From Aricia agestis (Eukaryota; Arthropoda; Insecta; Lepidoptera; Lycaenidae), in the NCBI RefSeq assembly GCF_905147365.1, contig NC_056420.1, positions 13,464,001 through 13,528,000 on the forward strand: a stretch of 64,000 nt of DNA, given 5' to 3'. This document shows positions 1 to 10,671 of the stretch, in pieces. The first letter of the stretch is position 1. Each line of letters begins with the position of its first letter. Below the pieces are notes generated by a model. That model was given only the letters and a program-made list of their open reading frames with translations, had not been told where the DNA came from and searched no databases. The position numbers and the translations under genes are program-made.

Positions 1-129
1 CGGTGATCGTGGACAGCAGGAAATTAATCCGTGCCTTCAAGCGTTTTTGTCATAATTATTATTGGCAACAGTCTAACACAACAAATTCCAATATTAATTT
101 AGCTATACTTAGTACAGTTACAATTTTTA

Positions 130-274
130 TAATTATAGTTTATTTTCGTGGTGCATTAAAAATTTCGTGTGTAATGTAGATCCAAATAAAATAGTCGTAG
201 ATGGGTGTTCAATTTTGTAAATCTCGATTTTACTAACATACATTCACGCGGACGAAGTTGCGGGCAACAGCTAG
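130..274 (+). mobile_element. Helitron-like 3' end
   Basis: The 3' terminus has a GTTGC-GG-GCAAC hairpin followed by AGCTAG and a host T. It matches the 3' end of the element at 9829-10671. The 5' limit is unclear and may lie outside the window. Confidence 0.6.
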
Positions 275-382
275 TGTTCAATAAAAATAACTTTGGAGAA
301 GTTAGAACATCAATTGCTAGTATGTTGAAAATAATAACTAGACTAAGCGAAGCTTGAAGGAGCTAAGAACATAATAAAGTTA

Positions 383-756
383 GGGTGGGTTGCACCAGAG
401 GCGTGGTTATAGTTATAGTTATGGTCAAAGTTATGGTTATAGTTAAGGCTAGCTTTAACTTGACCTTTAACCTTGACCACAGAATTTGACAGATGACAGC
501 TGGTCCGACAAGGCTTTAAATGAATGTGGGTGGCGCGCTGCTGGTAAAGAAGAACTGTCAAAAATGGGGCTTTTGTATGAGGACAGCGTTAGTTTCTTTT
601 TTCGCCACGTTCATTTAAAGCCTTGTCGAGCTCAAGGTTATCGTTAAATATGGCGTCCATTATTGACTTTTACCAAAGATTTGTCATTTTGCATTGTAGT
701 TAAAGTTATGGTTAAAGTTACAGTTATAGTTAAAGTAAGTTGGTGCAACCCACCCT
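383..756. mobile_element. Foldback MITE with GGGTGGGTTGCACCA ends
   Basis: The termini GGGTGGGTTGCACCA and TGGTGCAACCCACCC are inverted copies, and both subterminal arms carry imperfect GTTATA/GTTAAAG hexamer arrays. No transposase is present and no clear target duplication was seen. Confidence 0.65.
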
Positions 757-1104
757 TCAGCTCTCAGAAATATTTTGTTAAACCTTATTATAGAGCAATA
801 ACGAATTTTATTGGAGTTCTCGTTAGGATAATTATCTTTCACGTATCCGATACGATATTAATTCAGCACCCGACTAGATAGACCGCAGAACACATTAACG
901 CTAATTCTCCAATTACAGACTACGACATGCACAAAGTAACCTCAAATTGTCTATGATAGAGGTATATGAAAATACTAGATAATATTATTTATTTACTATT
1001 AAATGGTTTACTTTTAATTAATAATATTATTTCAAATAAATCTAGGATAAATCTAATCCATCAAGCTACCTCTAGATTAATATAATATATCGGTTTCGGT
1101 GACA
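757..1104. other. Unassigned AT-rich DNA
   Basis: I see no gene, terminal repeats or family match here. Confidence 0.5.
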
Positions 1105-1421
1105 GTGGTCGGTTTCAAGTTTGAAACCAGGCCAGGTACGCAGGAGTAATTTTATAGTGCCCAAGTATGTGCGCAGTACACAAGAGCACTCTCTATTCCT
1201 TTACTCTCATAACCCAGTGGGACGGAAGACCGACACAACCGGCGAGAGATCAGGCGCAGGACCGACTTTTTACATGCCCATCCGACGCATGGATCATCTT
1301 ACTTGTCACACAATCAGGTGCTTAGCCTGCATTCTCCTAACCAAATTTGGAAGTAACATGTTTCCAACGCGGGAATCGAACCCACGACCTCCGAGTTAAG
1401 AGCCACTGGACCACGGAGACG
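1105..1421 (-). mobile_element. SINE A copy (tRNA-derived)
   Basis: The tRNA-like head is on the minus strand at the right end. It contains the B-box GGTTCGATTCC (read in reverse near 1373-1385) and an A-box-like stretch near 1400-1415. The body closely matches the copy at 18531-18851. The tail is eroded and no target duplication was found. Confidence 0.75.
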
Positions 1422-1655
1422 TTTAACCATCATTACGGCAGCGAAGTTAGAAATCAAAAGTATAAATATATATTTTGAAATTAATCATTGCAAGCGCCAT
1501 GTCACTTAGCGATGCGTTATGGACATAACGAACATAAAGAACATGGCGAACGCTGTCGAAATTTTCGTAATTCGTATAACTCGATTGATCGAACAAACAA
1601 TCGTGCAATGTTCACCATGCACTTGTTGAGTTGCTAATATATCAGCTGACAAATT

Positions 1656-1886
1656 GGTCAACAGATTTACCAACTGCACATCAGGCGACTAGTCGAGATT
1701 CACCTTAGATGCACGAGAGTGGCGGTGAACGCGTGCAGCAGCCGCACGCGCACAGGCACGGTCAACAGATTGACCGACAGATCCACCAACCAATCGGGTA
1801 ACTGGTCAAGACTCACCTTTGATGAGGTGTGCGGCGAGCACGAGCGCGGCGGTGAACGCGTGCAGCCGCCACCCACACGCGCACAT
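1656..1886 (-). repeat. Tandem duplication covering the signal-peptide exon and donor; downstream copy decayed
   Basis: Two units begin GGTCAACAGATT at 1656 and 1760, about 104 bp apart, and share the exon core GCACGCGTTCACCGCC and the donor region. In the downstream copy (exon part about 1704-1759) the ATG has become CTG, about 12 bases of the hydrophobic core are missing, and the donor reads GTGAAT. The acceptor was not duplicated. This is an old tandem duplication in which only the upstream copy still looks usable. Confidence 0.55.
1817..1886 (-). CDS. First coding exon of a probable secreted or membrane protein (signal peptide); partial gene
   Basis: On the minus strand, an ATG at 1886 in the context CAAC-ATG opens 23 codons starting MCACGWRLHAFTAALV, plus one extra base. 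It ends at AAAG, directly followed by a perfect donor GTGAGT (1816-1811). The peptide has a short basic start and a hydrophobic core (AFTAALVLAAHLI), as expected of a secretory signal peptide. The exon ends in phase 1, the usual phase for signal exons of modular secreted and immunoglobulin-type proteins (family knowledge, not proof). GC content is far above the surroundings. The rest of the protein must lie left of base 1 or be too fragmented to see. I do not recognise the gene. The alternative is a chance GC-rich ORF, but acceptor, Kozak context, hydrophobic core and donor all agree. Confidence 0.55.
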
Positions 1887-1923
1887 GTTGCGCCGCCAAC
1901 CTGACAGACAAACAGACAAAAAA
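1887..1923 (-). other. 5'UTR part of the exon and its 3' splice acceptor
   Basis: Read on the minus strand, a run of T and C-T-G-T units ends in CAG at 1903-1901 and is followed by 14 untranslated bases (1900-1887) before the ATG. A TTAAT-type branch-point candidate lies just upstream. This makes the exon internal, so at least one upstream noncoding exon is expected at higher coordinates. The T-rich tract could also be simple sequence, which is the main doubt. Confidence 0.45.
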
Positions 1924-2436
1924 CTTTAATCATTAAATAATAGACCTATACAGGTCAAGTCTAGGATTAAGTAACGCAAAAGCGATACTGCTTGGAAGTA
2001 AAACTTTGCTACCCTGTCGAGTAATTCGACTAGCATAATATAAATTAAGCATATAAGAACTTGCCTTGTTATGGAGAATTATTGTATAAGTATTTATTCA
2101 TTATTTAATTAACAAATTAACAAACATCTATCTTCAATATCTCAAGATAAACATTGCTAACACAACAACGTTTCAACAGCTAAACAGAATAGCTGTCGAA
2201 AGTATGTAATTATTGGAATAGTTGTGTAAGTCTTGCAGCTTCATGGAGTTATTTTTGTTCGTAATTTTGTCCGGGACTGAATCACTAATTAAACTTCAAA
2301 CTAGTTTAATGGAATGTCAGTCAATAATTATAGCTTGCCTCGTTGAGTTTACTCTAAATAAAACTTTTAAGATGGTTTTTATTTTACGGTCACTTTACAT
2401 TGCAAAGTGACAAAGCGATGTATGACCTATTAAAAA
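1904..2436. other. Unassigned AT-rich DNA upstream of the exon
   Basis: No exon or element is recognised beyond the pyrimidine tract next to the acceptor. If the signal exon is real, this is intron. Confidence 0.5.
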
Positions 2437-2702
2437 TAATAATAATAATATCTATGGACGCTTCATACTACGTCAGTCTGGTCCCGTGGTGACCTGAAGG
2501 ACTTGTGTTACGGGTACCAGACAACGGAAATATATTTAATACTTTTATACTATACATATTATGTTTAAGATTTTTATTATATTTAATACACATCCATGAC
2601 CATGGAACTTTGAAAACTTTTTGTTCCGTCGGCGGGATTTGCACCCGCGGCCCCCGGCTTGAGCTACCAACAGCCCACCAACTGAGCCACAGAGCTCGTC
2701 AA
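2437..2702 (-). mobile_element. SINE B copy (tRNA-derived)
   Basis: An (AAT)n tail lies at the left and a tRNA-like head at the right, on the minus strand. The B-box region is mutated. The sequence is collinear with the copies at 47015 and 53155 through CTATGGACG and GGACTTGTGTTAC to GTTCCGTCGGCGGGATT. Confidence 0.75.
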
Positions 2703-3452
2703 AACTTGTCAAAAATTTGAATAAGCCAAACACCGCAAGTGGCAGTTCTATCAATTCAAATATTTTCGTTATCGTATCGGTATCGTATCAATTCAAGTCT
2801 TCATCGTACAAATTTTAATTGCTCTCCTCATACATCGCACCGCATAGCTTTTTCTGGTTGCAACGTCAACTGCCCATTACAGGCCTTGGCAGTTGGCAAA
2901 TTCAGAAAAAAAATGGACACGGCAAACATATTATCTCGATCATTTCAAGATCGTACAATCGAAAGCCTCAAAATGATTATTTCCAACCGCCCAACGAAAT
3001 CAACAAGTCCATAACATGTAATATACAAACATTATCCCTTGAAATTGAAAAATAACAATAACCGAAACGAGGGTCTTACGTATTGATTGTACAAGTTATG
3101 ACCGAACTAGTAATCAAAGTCTCGTTAGGGTCGGATATTGGGGCACTTGAACGTAATTTAGCACGGGGTTTCCGGTCTGACGTGACACTGCACAGGAAAT
3201 GTATTAGTGCTCCCGATATCTTAGTGTCAACTGCGTTCTTGTGTGTAAGGGAGATTCGTAGTTAGTATAGTTTAACGGTGGACGGTGATAGATTAAGGAG
3301 GAGGATTTCTTGGGATAAATTTGGGTCAACCGGGACCTTCAGTTCATACGGTCAGTGGTCATACTTATGATTTGTGAATCAGTGCTTTATTCGTAAATTG
3401 TTAACCAGTACTCGTAGACAGGTACTTTTGTATTGATAATAATATTACTTAT
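2703..3452. other. Unassigned DNA
   Basis: Short ORFs occur but show no recognisable domain or codon pattern. Confidence 0.4.
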
Positions 3453-3587
3453 GGCCTGTTTCACCACTTTCCGATAAAGTGCCGAATAGGCTATTCACAA
3501 CTTTTTGACAGACTCTCCATACTTGACCTGTCAAGTTAATTAGCGGATAGCCTATTCGTCACCTATCCGGAAGTGGTGAAACAGACC
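3453..3587. mobile_element. Foldback MITE, GGCCTGTTTCACCACTT family
   Basis: Ends GGCCTGTTTCACCACTT and AAGTGGTGAAACAGACC are inverted copies, with arms of about 55 bp. Flanks CTTAT and CTTAA suggest a 5-bp target duplication with one change. A better preserved sister is at 22881-23021. Confidence 0.75.
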
Positions 3588-5223
3588 CTTAATCTTTTAT
3601 AGCTATAACTTTTCAGTGAATTTGTCTCTCTAAAATTGAACTGAAAGCACTACATTTATTTTAGGCGCATTTTCTGCTGTCTCGCTTCTTTTCTCTATTC
3701 ATTTCGGTAAAGTGAATATAAATTTTATAAAAACACTGCATTGCGATAAAATCATTATAAAGTGTGAACATTATTTACAACGGACGTTAACACACGTAAC
3801 AGAGGCAGTAGCGGACACCGGGACACGGCCTGAAACGACGTGCCTCGAGTGGGTCACGATATTATATCGTATCGTGACCGTGTCGTGTCGTGTGCCGTGG
3901 ACGGGTCGCAGCCCGATGTGCATTCTGAATAAACCTGATACACAATATATCAAATTGGACATGTATTTTAAATCTCCTCCAGACATTTGCTCGCATTTTG
4001 CACAATTTAGCTACCTAAAATCAAGTCATTGTTTTTTCTCACCGGGCTAGATCCTAAATCGGTGGTCATATAAATAGGGTATTGTGTAGTACCAACACTG
4101 AATAAAAATTGTTTAAATTGTTATTTGAATGAATAAAGGAAGAATTTTGTTTATGTTCATCGATTGATTCAAGTGGTCCAGTATAAAGATGTACTGTTTA
4201 TGTTATCCGATAAGTCGTGTACGATATCGCGACCCGCACAGCGCGTATTCGCGTGACCCGCCGCGATAAGTGACCGCTATCGCTCTGTGTCAACTGACCG
4301 ATCGTTAGGGTTGCCACGCGCTATTAATTCTAACTGCAATCGCACAATACATTTACTTCGCGTTAACAATACTAATAAAATACGTGTGCGGCGAGAATCG
4401 AAATTAATGGCGACCTTGAATGTTATCTGTGATCGAAAACAATTTTTCTTTTTTTTTTACACGTAAAACAAAGATTTAGTGATTTAATGCCGTATTTGAC
4501 TTCGCCCACCTGCTGTTAGGTGATTGACCTTATATTTACTTTGTCCCCGCGATAAATTACTCTTTGTACCGTGATTTTCCTTCGTTACAATTTTTTTGTG
4601 AATTTCAGGAGCGTAATATGATGGAAATTGATTCTTAGGCAGATGTCGTACCTGCTTTATTTGGTCGGGTTACATATGAGTCGTAATTAATTCTTTTAGC
4701 TGGACAGAGGACTTGATATCGCTCAACCAAATTTCTTCAAAATTTATGGTACATTGGAAGGCGCTGTGTAATGTATATTCTATATATAGAACACACATTA
4801 CACAGCACAAAGAAATTATATAATTGGTTGTTTATTTAAAATTCATCTCACAATTTACTTAATATCTCGATATTTACCGCAGTAAATATCTACTATTCAC
4901 GGTAGAGCAAACTAAAACCTTATTACCGGGAATCAATAGTTAAATAGACTAGAACAGTGAACATAATCCTAGTTGATTAGATGGTAATCATGCATTAGCC
5001 TTCATCATTTCTGCTCCAAATATTTCATATTTATGATTTATGAAAAGAAATTCTAACAACAAAGTCCTAATTCTAATTCTATAAAAATATTACCAAAGTT
5101 AGTAAATTAAGTTAACTATCAAATTAAATAGTTATAAAATAGTTAAGAAATTTATGCACTACAGAAATCCTGAGCATTATTCATTACTTTGCAAGCTGAG
5201 CCAACCTAAGACTTATGTACCAG
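3588..5223. other. Unassigned DNA with two CpG-rich patches
   Basis: Patches at about 3780-3920 and 4200-4330 are clearly richer in CpG than their surroundings. Near 4630-4690 is a fragment resembling the TAGGCAGAT end sequence of the MITE at 58224. No exon could be modelled. Confidence 0.4.
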
Positions 5224-5396
5224 CCCTGCCCCCGTAGACAAGTGGCAAAACGCTTACGCTAACGCTAACGCTAGCGCTACAAAATGTATGGATTTGACAT
5301 TAGTATTCGCTAGCGAAGCGATGACTTATGTCAAATCGCATACATTTTGTAGCGCTTGCGTTAGCGTTAGCGCTTTGCCACTTGTCTACAGGCCCT
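5224..5396. mobile_element. Foldback MITE with GTAGACAAGTGGCAAAACGC arms
   Basis: The two arms are near-perfect inverted copies of about 65 bp and contain short GCTAAC tandem units. The loop is about 40 bp. The outer ends differ slightly, so the exact limits are approximate. Confidence 0.7.
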
Positions 5397-6392
5397 GGTC
5401 AGATTCTACGTTGCGACTTCGTATGTCATTACCAACACACTCTGATTAAATCCCCGGGACCTTAAGAGTGTGGGATTGACGATTAAAAACGTCCTTCAAC
5501 ATGATAGTAAACACTTTCAGAGAAATAGCACCTCCCTGTATCCCTCCTCGGCGCAGTTTAATTGTTTTTGTGTTTTGTTCTTGTCTTAGATGGTCATTGT
5601 TGCGCTTTTGACGAATCCAAGCAAGCCACGGTAAAATCTGCAATATAAAAACTATGTTTCCGAATTCTAAGGCGCCTTCCGTTCAGAAAATTCCCTCAAA
5701 AGCTTTACTTAAATCCGTGTGATTAATAGATTTCATCTCCGAGATAGATTCGATTTCACTTAAGGGATTACGGGGTAAATACCTAATACGAGTCGTGGTG
5801 GGAATATTCAATGGAGAATATTTTTAAAACTACCCTCTGAACTATTTTTAATATGGCTCAGGTATCTGTGTCAGGGACGCATATAAACTTGAGGATATAA
5901 TAATAATATTGTTCCTTGAATAAAATTATAGAATAAAGAGACAAGAGTAACTGCATTTTGCTACTTGATACTATCTGAAATCATGCTTATGTGTGCGTGC
6001 GTGCGCCCTTTTCGGACATATAGTGTCGTGTTGATCTAATAAAAAATCCTTAGACACTAGACAGTGTTTTGTAAGATGTAGACGAGCCTTATTCATTCTA
6101 ACTGATAAGACTATGCTATTAAACTTGCTCAATAGATTACTAACTTCATTGACTTTTTATAACCCATCCTAATAGCAAAGTCTGTATCTGAATCAATTCC
6201 TCCCACTGTACATAAAGCTAATTCACACTAGCTCGTTGGAGTGTGGTATTAAAAGTGCAGTCTAATCCCACATCCGCTCTGCCCGGGCGGTTGATTAGTG
6301 CAGCGATACCGATAATGGGTTCTGGACTGCCTTGATTTTACTAAATCTTTTAGTACCTAATAATACATTAAATATAACTAAACATACTTAGG
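5397..6392. other. Unassigned DNA
   Basis: No recognisable gene or repeat was found. Confidence 0.4.
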
Positions 6393-6520
6393 TACTAATA
6401 TTATAAATGCGAAACGGCTGAACCGATTAAGATGGATGTGGAGATACTTTAAGAAACGTGACAGGTCATAGAGAACATTTCTATCCCAAGAAAATGTATT
6501 GTTCCTGCGTGAAAACAAAT
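6393..6520 (+). mobile_element. Degraded Helitron-like copy (ATATTATAAATGCGAAA family)
   Basis: It opens with TACTAATATTATAAATGCGA and keeps the order ACCGATT, GGTCATAG and GTTCCTGCGTG seen in intact copies at 18327 and 19380. The end is lost. Confidence 0.55.
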
Positions 6521-6782
6521 TTCAATTATAAATTGGTATTCGAAAGTAACATATTTTAAGCAATCCACGAGAAAAAACTTTTTTTGAATGAACGAGATTA
6601 AATCTAACTTCTTAACTCCACACACGTGAAAACACATCTGCGCCGAAAGCTGTACTCTGTCCTTTTACAGGATTCAAACTATCTTCATACAAAACTTTAT
6701 TAGTATCGGCTAACCGGCTTAAGGGTCCCCGCAGACTTACAATTTAAAGTTGGCTGACTATCGTACAAACCACAGAAATAGA

Positions 6783-6847
6783 TCAAGATAGAAGCGCCAT
6801 GTCGCTCCAATTTTTATGAATACGAGCGTATGGCGCTTCTATCTTGA
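6783..6847. repeat. Short inverted repeat
   Basis: Arms TCAAGATAGAAGCGCCAT and its reverse complement (18 bp, perfect) enclose 29 bp. It may be a mini-MITE or the remnant of one. Confidence 0.7.
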
Positions 6848-8164
6848 CACTAAGAGTAAGTAAAGATCTTTCATACAGACAGATAAACTAACATACGAGT
6901 ACTTTCGCAATCATCATAATAAAAAGTACCCTGTTTAATATTACGCCATGTCACTTTGTTGCTATCTCATAATATTAAATCGTGTCTGTATTTTCATCCA
7001 TAATGGTAATATTATGTTTCGTTCTTCAGTCTCCCTCGGTATTCAGAAGGTGCCTTATTTCGGCGAAATCAGTGAGCGGGAAAAATCGATACTGTGACGT
7101 AATGGAACTTCTTAGCAATAATCCGATGGAACTGACAGTTTTCGTAAGATATTTGGTTAAATAAAAATTGTGGTGTTTAATGTTTATAATTCTTTACTAC
7201 TTTTGAGATACGGGAAAACTATACGAATGGCTTTTATCACTTAATATGCGACGATTTATATGTTTATCTATAACTTATGAAACACTCATATTAATATACA
7301 AATTATAATTGTATAAAGCTGGCTCCTGGCAGTGTACATCACGCCGTCTAAGGGTCAATTCAAATCAATCAAAAGGGTAGATATGCATTTCTTTTGTGTG
7401 TGTCTTTTGTATGTCAATTCAGTACTTTAGAAATGCAATATCCACGTGACGTGTTGCGGTCTGAAATGACCCTATTACCATGCTAAGTTAAGTATCTTAT
7501 TATAGAGTCGGGCTCTAATAAAACTTTTTATTTTATACTGTCCTGATTGATATCTCTAGATTACTTGCGTATTTAAAAAAATAAAGCTGTAAGTTTGTTC
7601 CCTCTGTTCTTTCATCAACTAGGTAATTCCTTACTACTTACAAGTAAGTGCCTACATGGTATATTATAATGTACAGCAATTACTTTCACGGTATCCTAGA
7701 CCAGGCAAATTACTTCAACAGCATATTCAGAGTGATTTTACCTCTAACGTGACCTTTATTCTAACACATTAAGGATCACGCTCATAGAGGTAGAGATAAA
7801 ATAATTGTGAACGGTGTGCTGGTTTAGCTATAATTTTTTGATTACGTAAACATTACTTTGACTTTCCCTAATTTAGTCATACGTAGCTGAATTTTGTTTG
7901 TATTTCATTATTTTTGCTCACATGAGAGTATGAGATGAACAGAAGACTTTGTTTATAATATACATTATACATTATTATAATATTTTATTTTCTTGTATTT
8001 CATTCGTTCGATTCATTAGATTCATTCATCGATTTATATTATTTTATTTCAATTGAATAATATAAATCGATATTTTTATGATAATGAAATAAATATTAAG
8101 GTCAAATCGGAATGACTAAGTTATTGAATTTTTAAATGTGATATTTTAAACAATTTACACATTA
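6848..8164. other. Unassigned AT-rich DNA
   Basis: No gene or bounded element was identified. An inverted repeat of AATATAAATCGAT type lies near 8033-8070. Confidence 0.4.
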
Positions 8165-8205
8165 TATTTCACGCCAGTAATACACACGGGTGAAGTCGCG
8201 GAAAA
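8165..8205 (+). mobile_element. Eroded Helitron 3' end
   Basis: CACACGGGTGAAGTCGCGG followed by an A-rich stretch resembles the GAAGTCGCGGGCAACAGCTAG terminus of the 9829 element, with the final hairpin broken. Confidence 0.4.
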
Positions 8206-9828
8206 AAATAGTTATCAACTATATAAAAATAATAATACACAGTTAAAGAAAAGTAAAAATATGAACGGAAATAAGATCTGAAATAACTTAATGTGTAGGA
8301 AATATATTGACAACGATAGTTATAATGGACCTCATCAAATCCAAGCTATAAAAGGATCAATACTAAAAACACCAACAGAAAAATATAAAAAGAAAACTGT
8401 AACAAGTAACAAGAAAACCAATAATGAACCAGCGCAAACTTATAATGATAATTGCTACAAAAAATATAGAACGGAAACTTAAAACAAAAAGTAGTTTGGT
8501 AAACGAGTGCAGATCGGTACACGTGCGAGTTTCATGGTAATATTGCAAATGGCCGAAGTTCGCTTCCGAACTGCTAATCTGATATGGAAATTTTTACAGT
8601 ATCATGTTACAGTGGCATTAGCAGTAATTGAAAATAACCATGCATTGATATTGCTTATTACAAATGCTACTAGTAATAAGAAACGGAAACTGATTTGACT
8701 AATGATTAATATTTCTGATCCAAATGCAAAAAGCATAAAAGATGATAAAGTTCGGTGAGAAAAAAGCTAAGGGAACGTTCCGTCACCTTTTCATACAAAA
8801 GAAGAAGGTTAATCAAAAAGGGAAATTCGAAAAGGCCATTATATTCCAAATGTACCCGCATACGTCATGAACACACCAGAAAATGTCAACGCCACCTTCA
8901 AATTAATCATTTCAGTATATTTCTTTCGCAAAAAGGTATTTTCGCCGTGTTGGATTTAAATATGCGTAGAATTTTTCGCGACAAGTAAAATATGTTTAAG
9001 TATCAGAGTCTATCACTTCTGCTGCTTCCATTTTAAGGCAAGGATTTTCATAAAAAGCTTTAGTTTTAAGGAAATTTGGGTACCGTGAAGCGGGGGTCTC
9101 ATTACATTTCTTAATAAAAGTGACACTGAGATAAAAATATTGCTTTCATAAAAATAAGAATTTTTCAGAGGGCTCGAAAGCGGAGGAAATGTATTTTGGG
9201 TAATTTTAATTAAGGAAGAAAAGGCGGCAGTAAACAGGGAGGTCAGAAGGTAATAAAGGATCTCGTAAACTAAACTCATCTTCAGGATAAAGTATACAGT
9301 GAAATAATCTCTACGCGTTCGTATAAGAGGGAAACGATGAAAGATCAGTCAAAAATCGTTCTTGCGTAAAGTGTGTTCTGTAGCAACAGGACTGTCAGAT
9401 TGTAGTCAATGCTTTATTTTGCTATTGTACTTTAAATATCTCATATAAATATGTTTCTATTTTAAGGACGCTATCACATAAAAATTAGCAGGTCGATGTC
9501 TGTCAGTGCGCGCCTTGCACAGTGGCGGTTACGACGCTCGCCGCGTTCTTGATAGGATAAGATATGTATGAAGGAGAGCGTTTCTTATTTTTCTTATAAA
9601 TGGAAATTAATTATTATTTATTTTTATATAAAATATTAAGCATTTCTTACAGGTAACTAAATAAGCAACAATTTTTTTTATATTTATTTTCCTTAGTTCA
9701 GTGTATTTAGCTATACTGGTACCTAATCAGACCCCATATTTTTAAATATTTTGCGATTATTGTGATGGTTAAATGTGAAAATTTTCTATGCGGCTATAAA
9801 ATTTTTATGGTATAGACGTGGAGATGAA
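8206..9828. other. Unassigned DNA with several short basic ORFs
   Basis: Plus-strand ORFs at 8291-8482, 8507-8698 and 8755-8988 encode lysine- and arginine-rich peptides that I cannot assign. They lie in different frames and share no domain. They may be remnants of one decayed element, or chance. A GC-rich patch lies at about 9495-9560. Confidence 0.35.
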
Positions 9829-10671
9829 TCTATACTTTATTAATATTATAATTGGGAAGAGTTTGTTTGATTGTTTGTTTGTTTGAACGCGCTAATCTCA
9901 GGAACTACTGGTCCGATTTGAAAAATTCTTTTACTGTTGGATAGCCCATTTATCGAGGAAGGCTGTAGGCTATATTTTATCACGCTAAGTATAAAAGGAG
10001 CGAAGAAATAGAGGAAAATGTGGAAAAAACGGGGGGAAATTATTTGAAAGGGCTTATTTGAACGCGCTAATCTCAGGTACTACTGGTCCGATCTGAAAAA
10101 TTATTTCAGTGTTAGATAGCCCATTAATCGAGAAAGGTTGTAAGCTATATTTTATTACGATAAAACTAGTAGGAGCGAAGAAATAAAGGAAAATGTGGAA
10201 AAAACGGGGGAAATTATATGAAAGGGCCTATTTGAACGCGGTAATCTCAGGAACTACTGGTCCGATTAAAAAAATTATTTCAGTGTTAGATAGCTCATTT
10301 GTCGAGAAATGCTATAGGCTATATTTTATCACGCTAAGACTAATAAGAGCGAAGAAATAGATGAAAATGTGGAAAAAACGGGAGAAATTATATGGAATTG
10401 CTTATTATCTTATGAACTACTAGAGCAATTTTTATGTTATTTGGAAAACATGAGGAATAGACCACGTGAAGGGATATAGGCTATTTTTTGCTGCAAAATG
10501 TACGGTTGCGTGAAATTCCTAACTTACGCAAGCGAAGCCGCGCGGAACATCTATGTATATAATAAAATCGTAGAAAAGTCAATTCTGTATATTGAATATT
10601 TTTGTACAATAAATAATACTTGGGATGTGATCTACTATGCTAACGCGGACGAAGTCGCGGGCAACAGCTAG
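9829..10671 (+). mobile_element. Non-autonomous Helitron with three internal tandem units
   Basis: It starts with TC after an A (9828) and ends with a GAAGTCGCGGGCAACAG hairpin region plus CTAG before a T (10672), as Helitrons do when inserted between A and T. Three units of about 174 bp start at 9885, 10060 and 10234 with GAACGCG[CG]TAATCTCAGG. There is no Rep/helicase ORF. Confidence 0.8.
9885..10407 (+). repeat. Three tandem 174-bp units inside the Helitron
   Basis: Unit spacing is 175 and 174 bp. Shared landmarks in each are ACTACTGGTCCGAT, GATAGC(C/T)CATT and GAAAATGTGGAAAAAACGGG. Confidence 0.9.

Noticed and set aside
1700..1933. 77-codon minus-strand ORF starting MIKVFCLFVC
   Set aside because: It is in a different frame from the signal exon and reads through the acceptor and donor; the spliced model explains the sequence better.
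3712..4050. 112-codon plus-strand ORF over a CpG-rich patch
   Set aside because: No family resemblance, and an opposing ORF of similar quality exists on the other strand.
9885..10407. CRISPR-like or satellite array
   Set aside because: Units are contiguous 174-bp repeats inside a Helitron, without spacers, in a eukaryotic genome.
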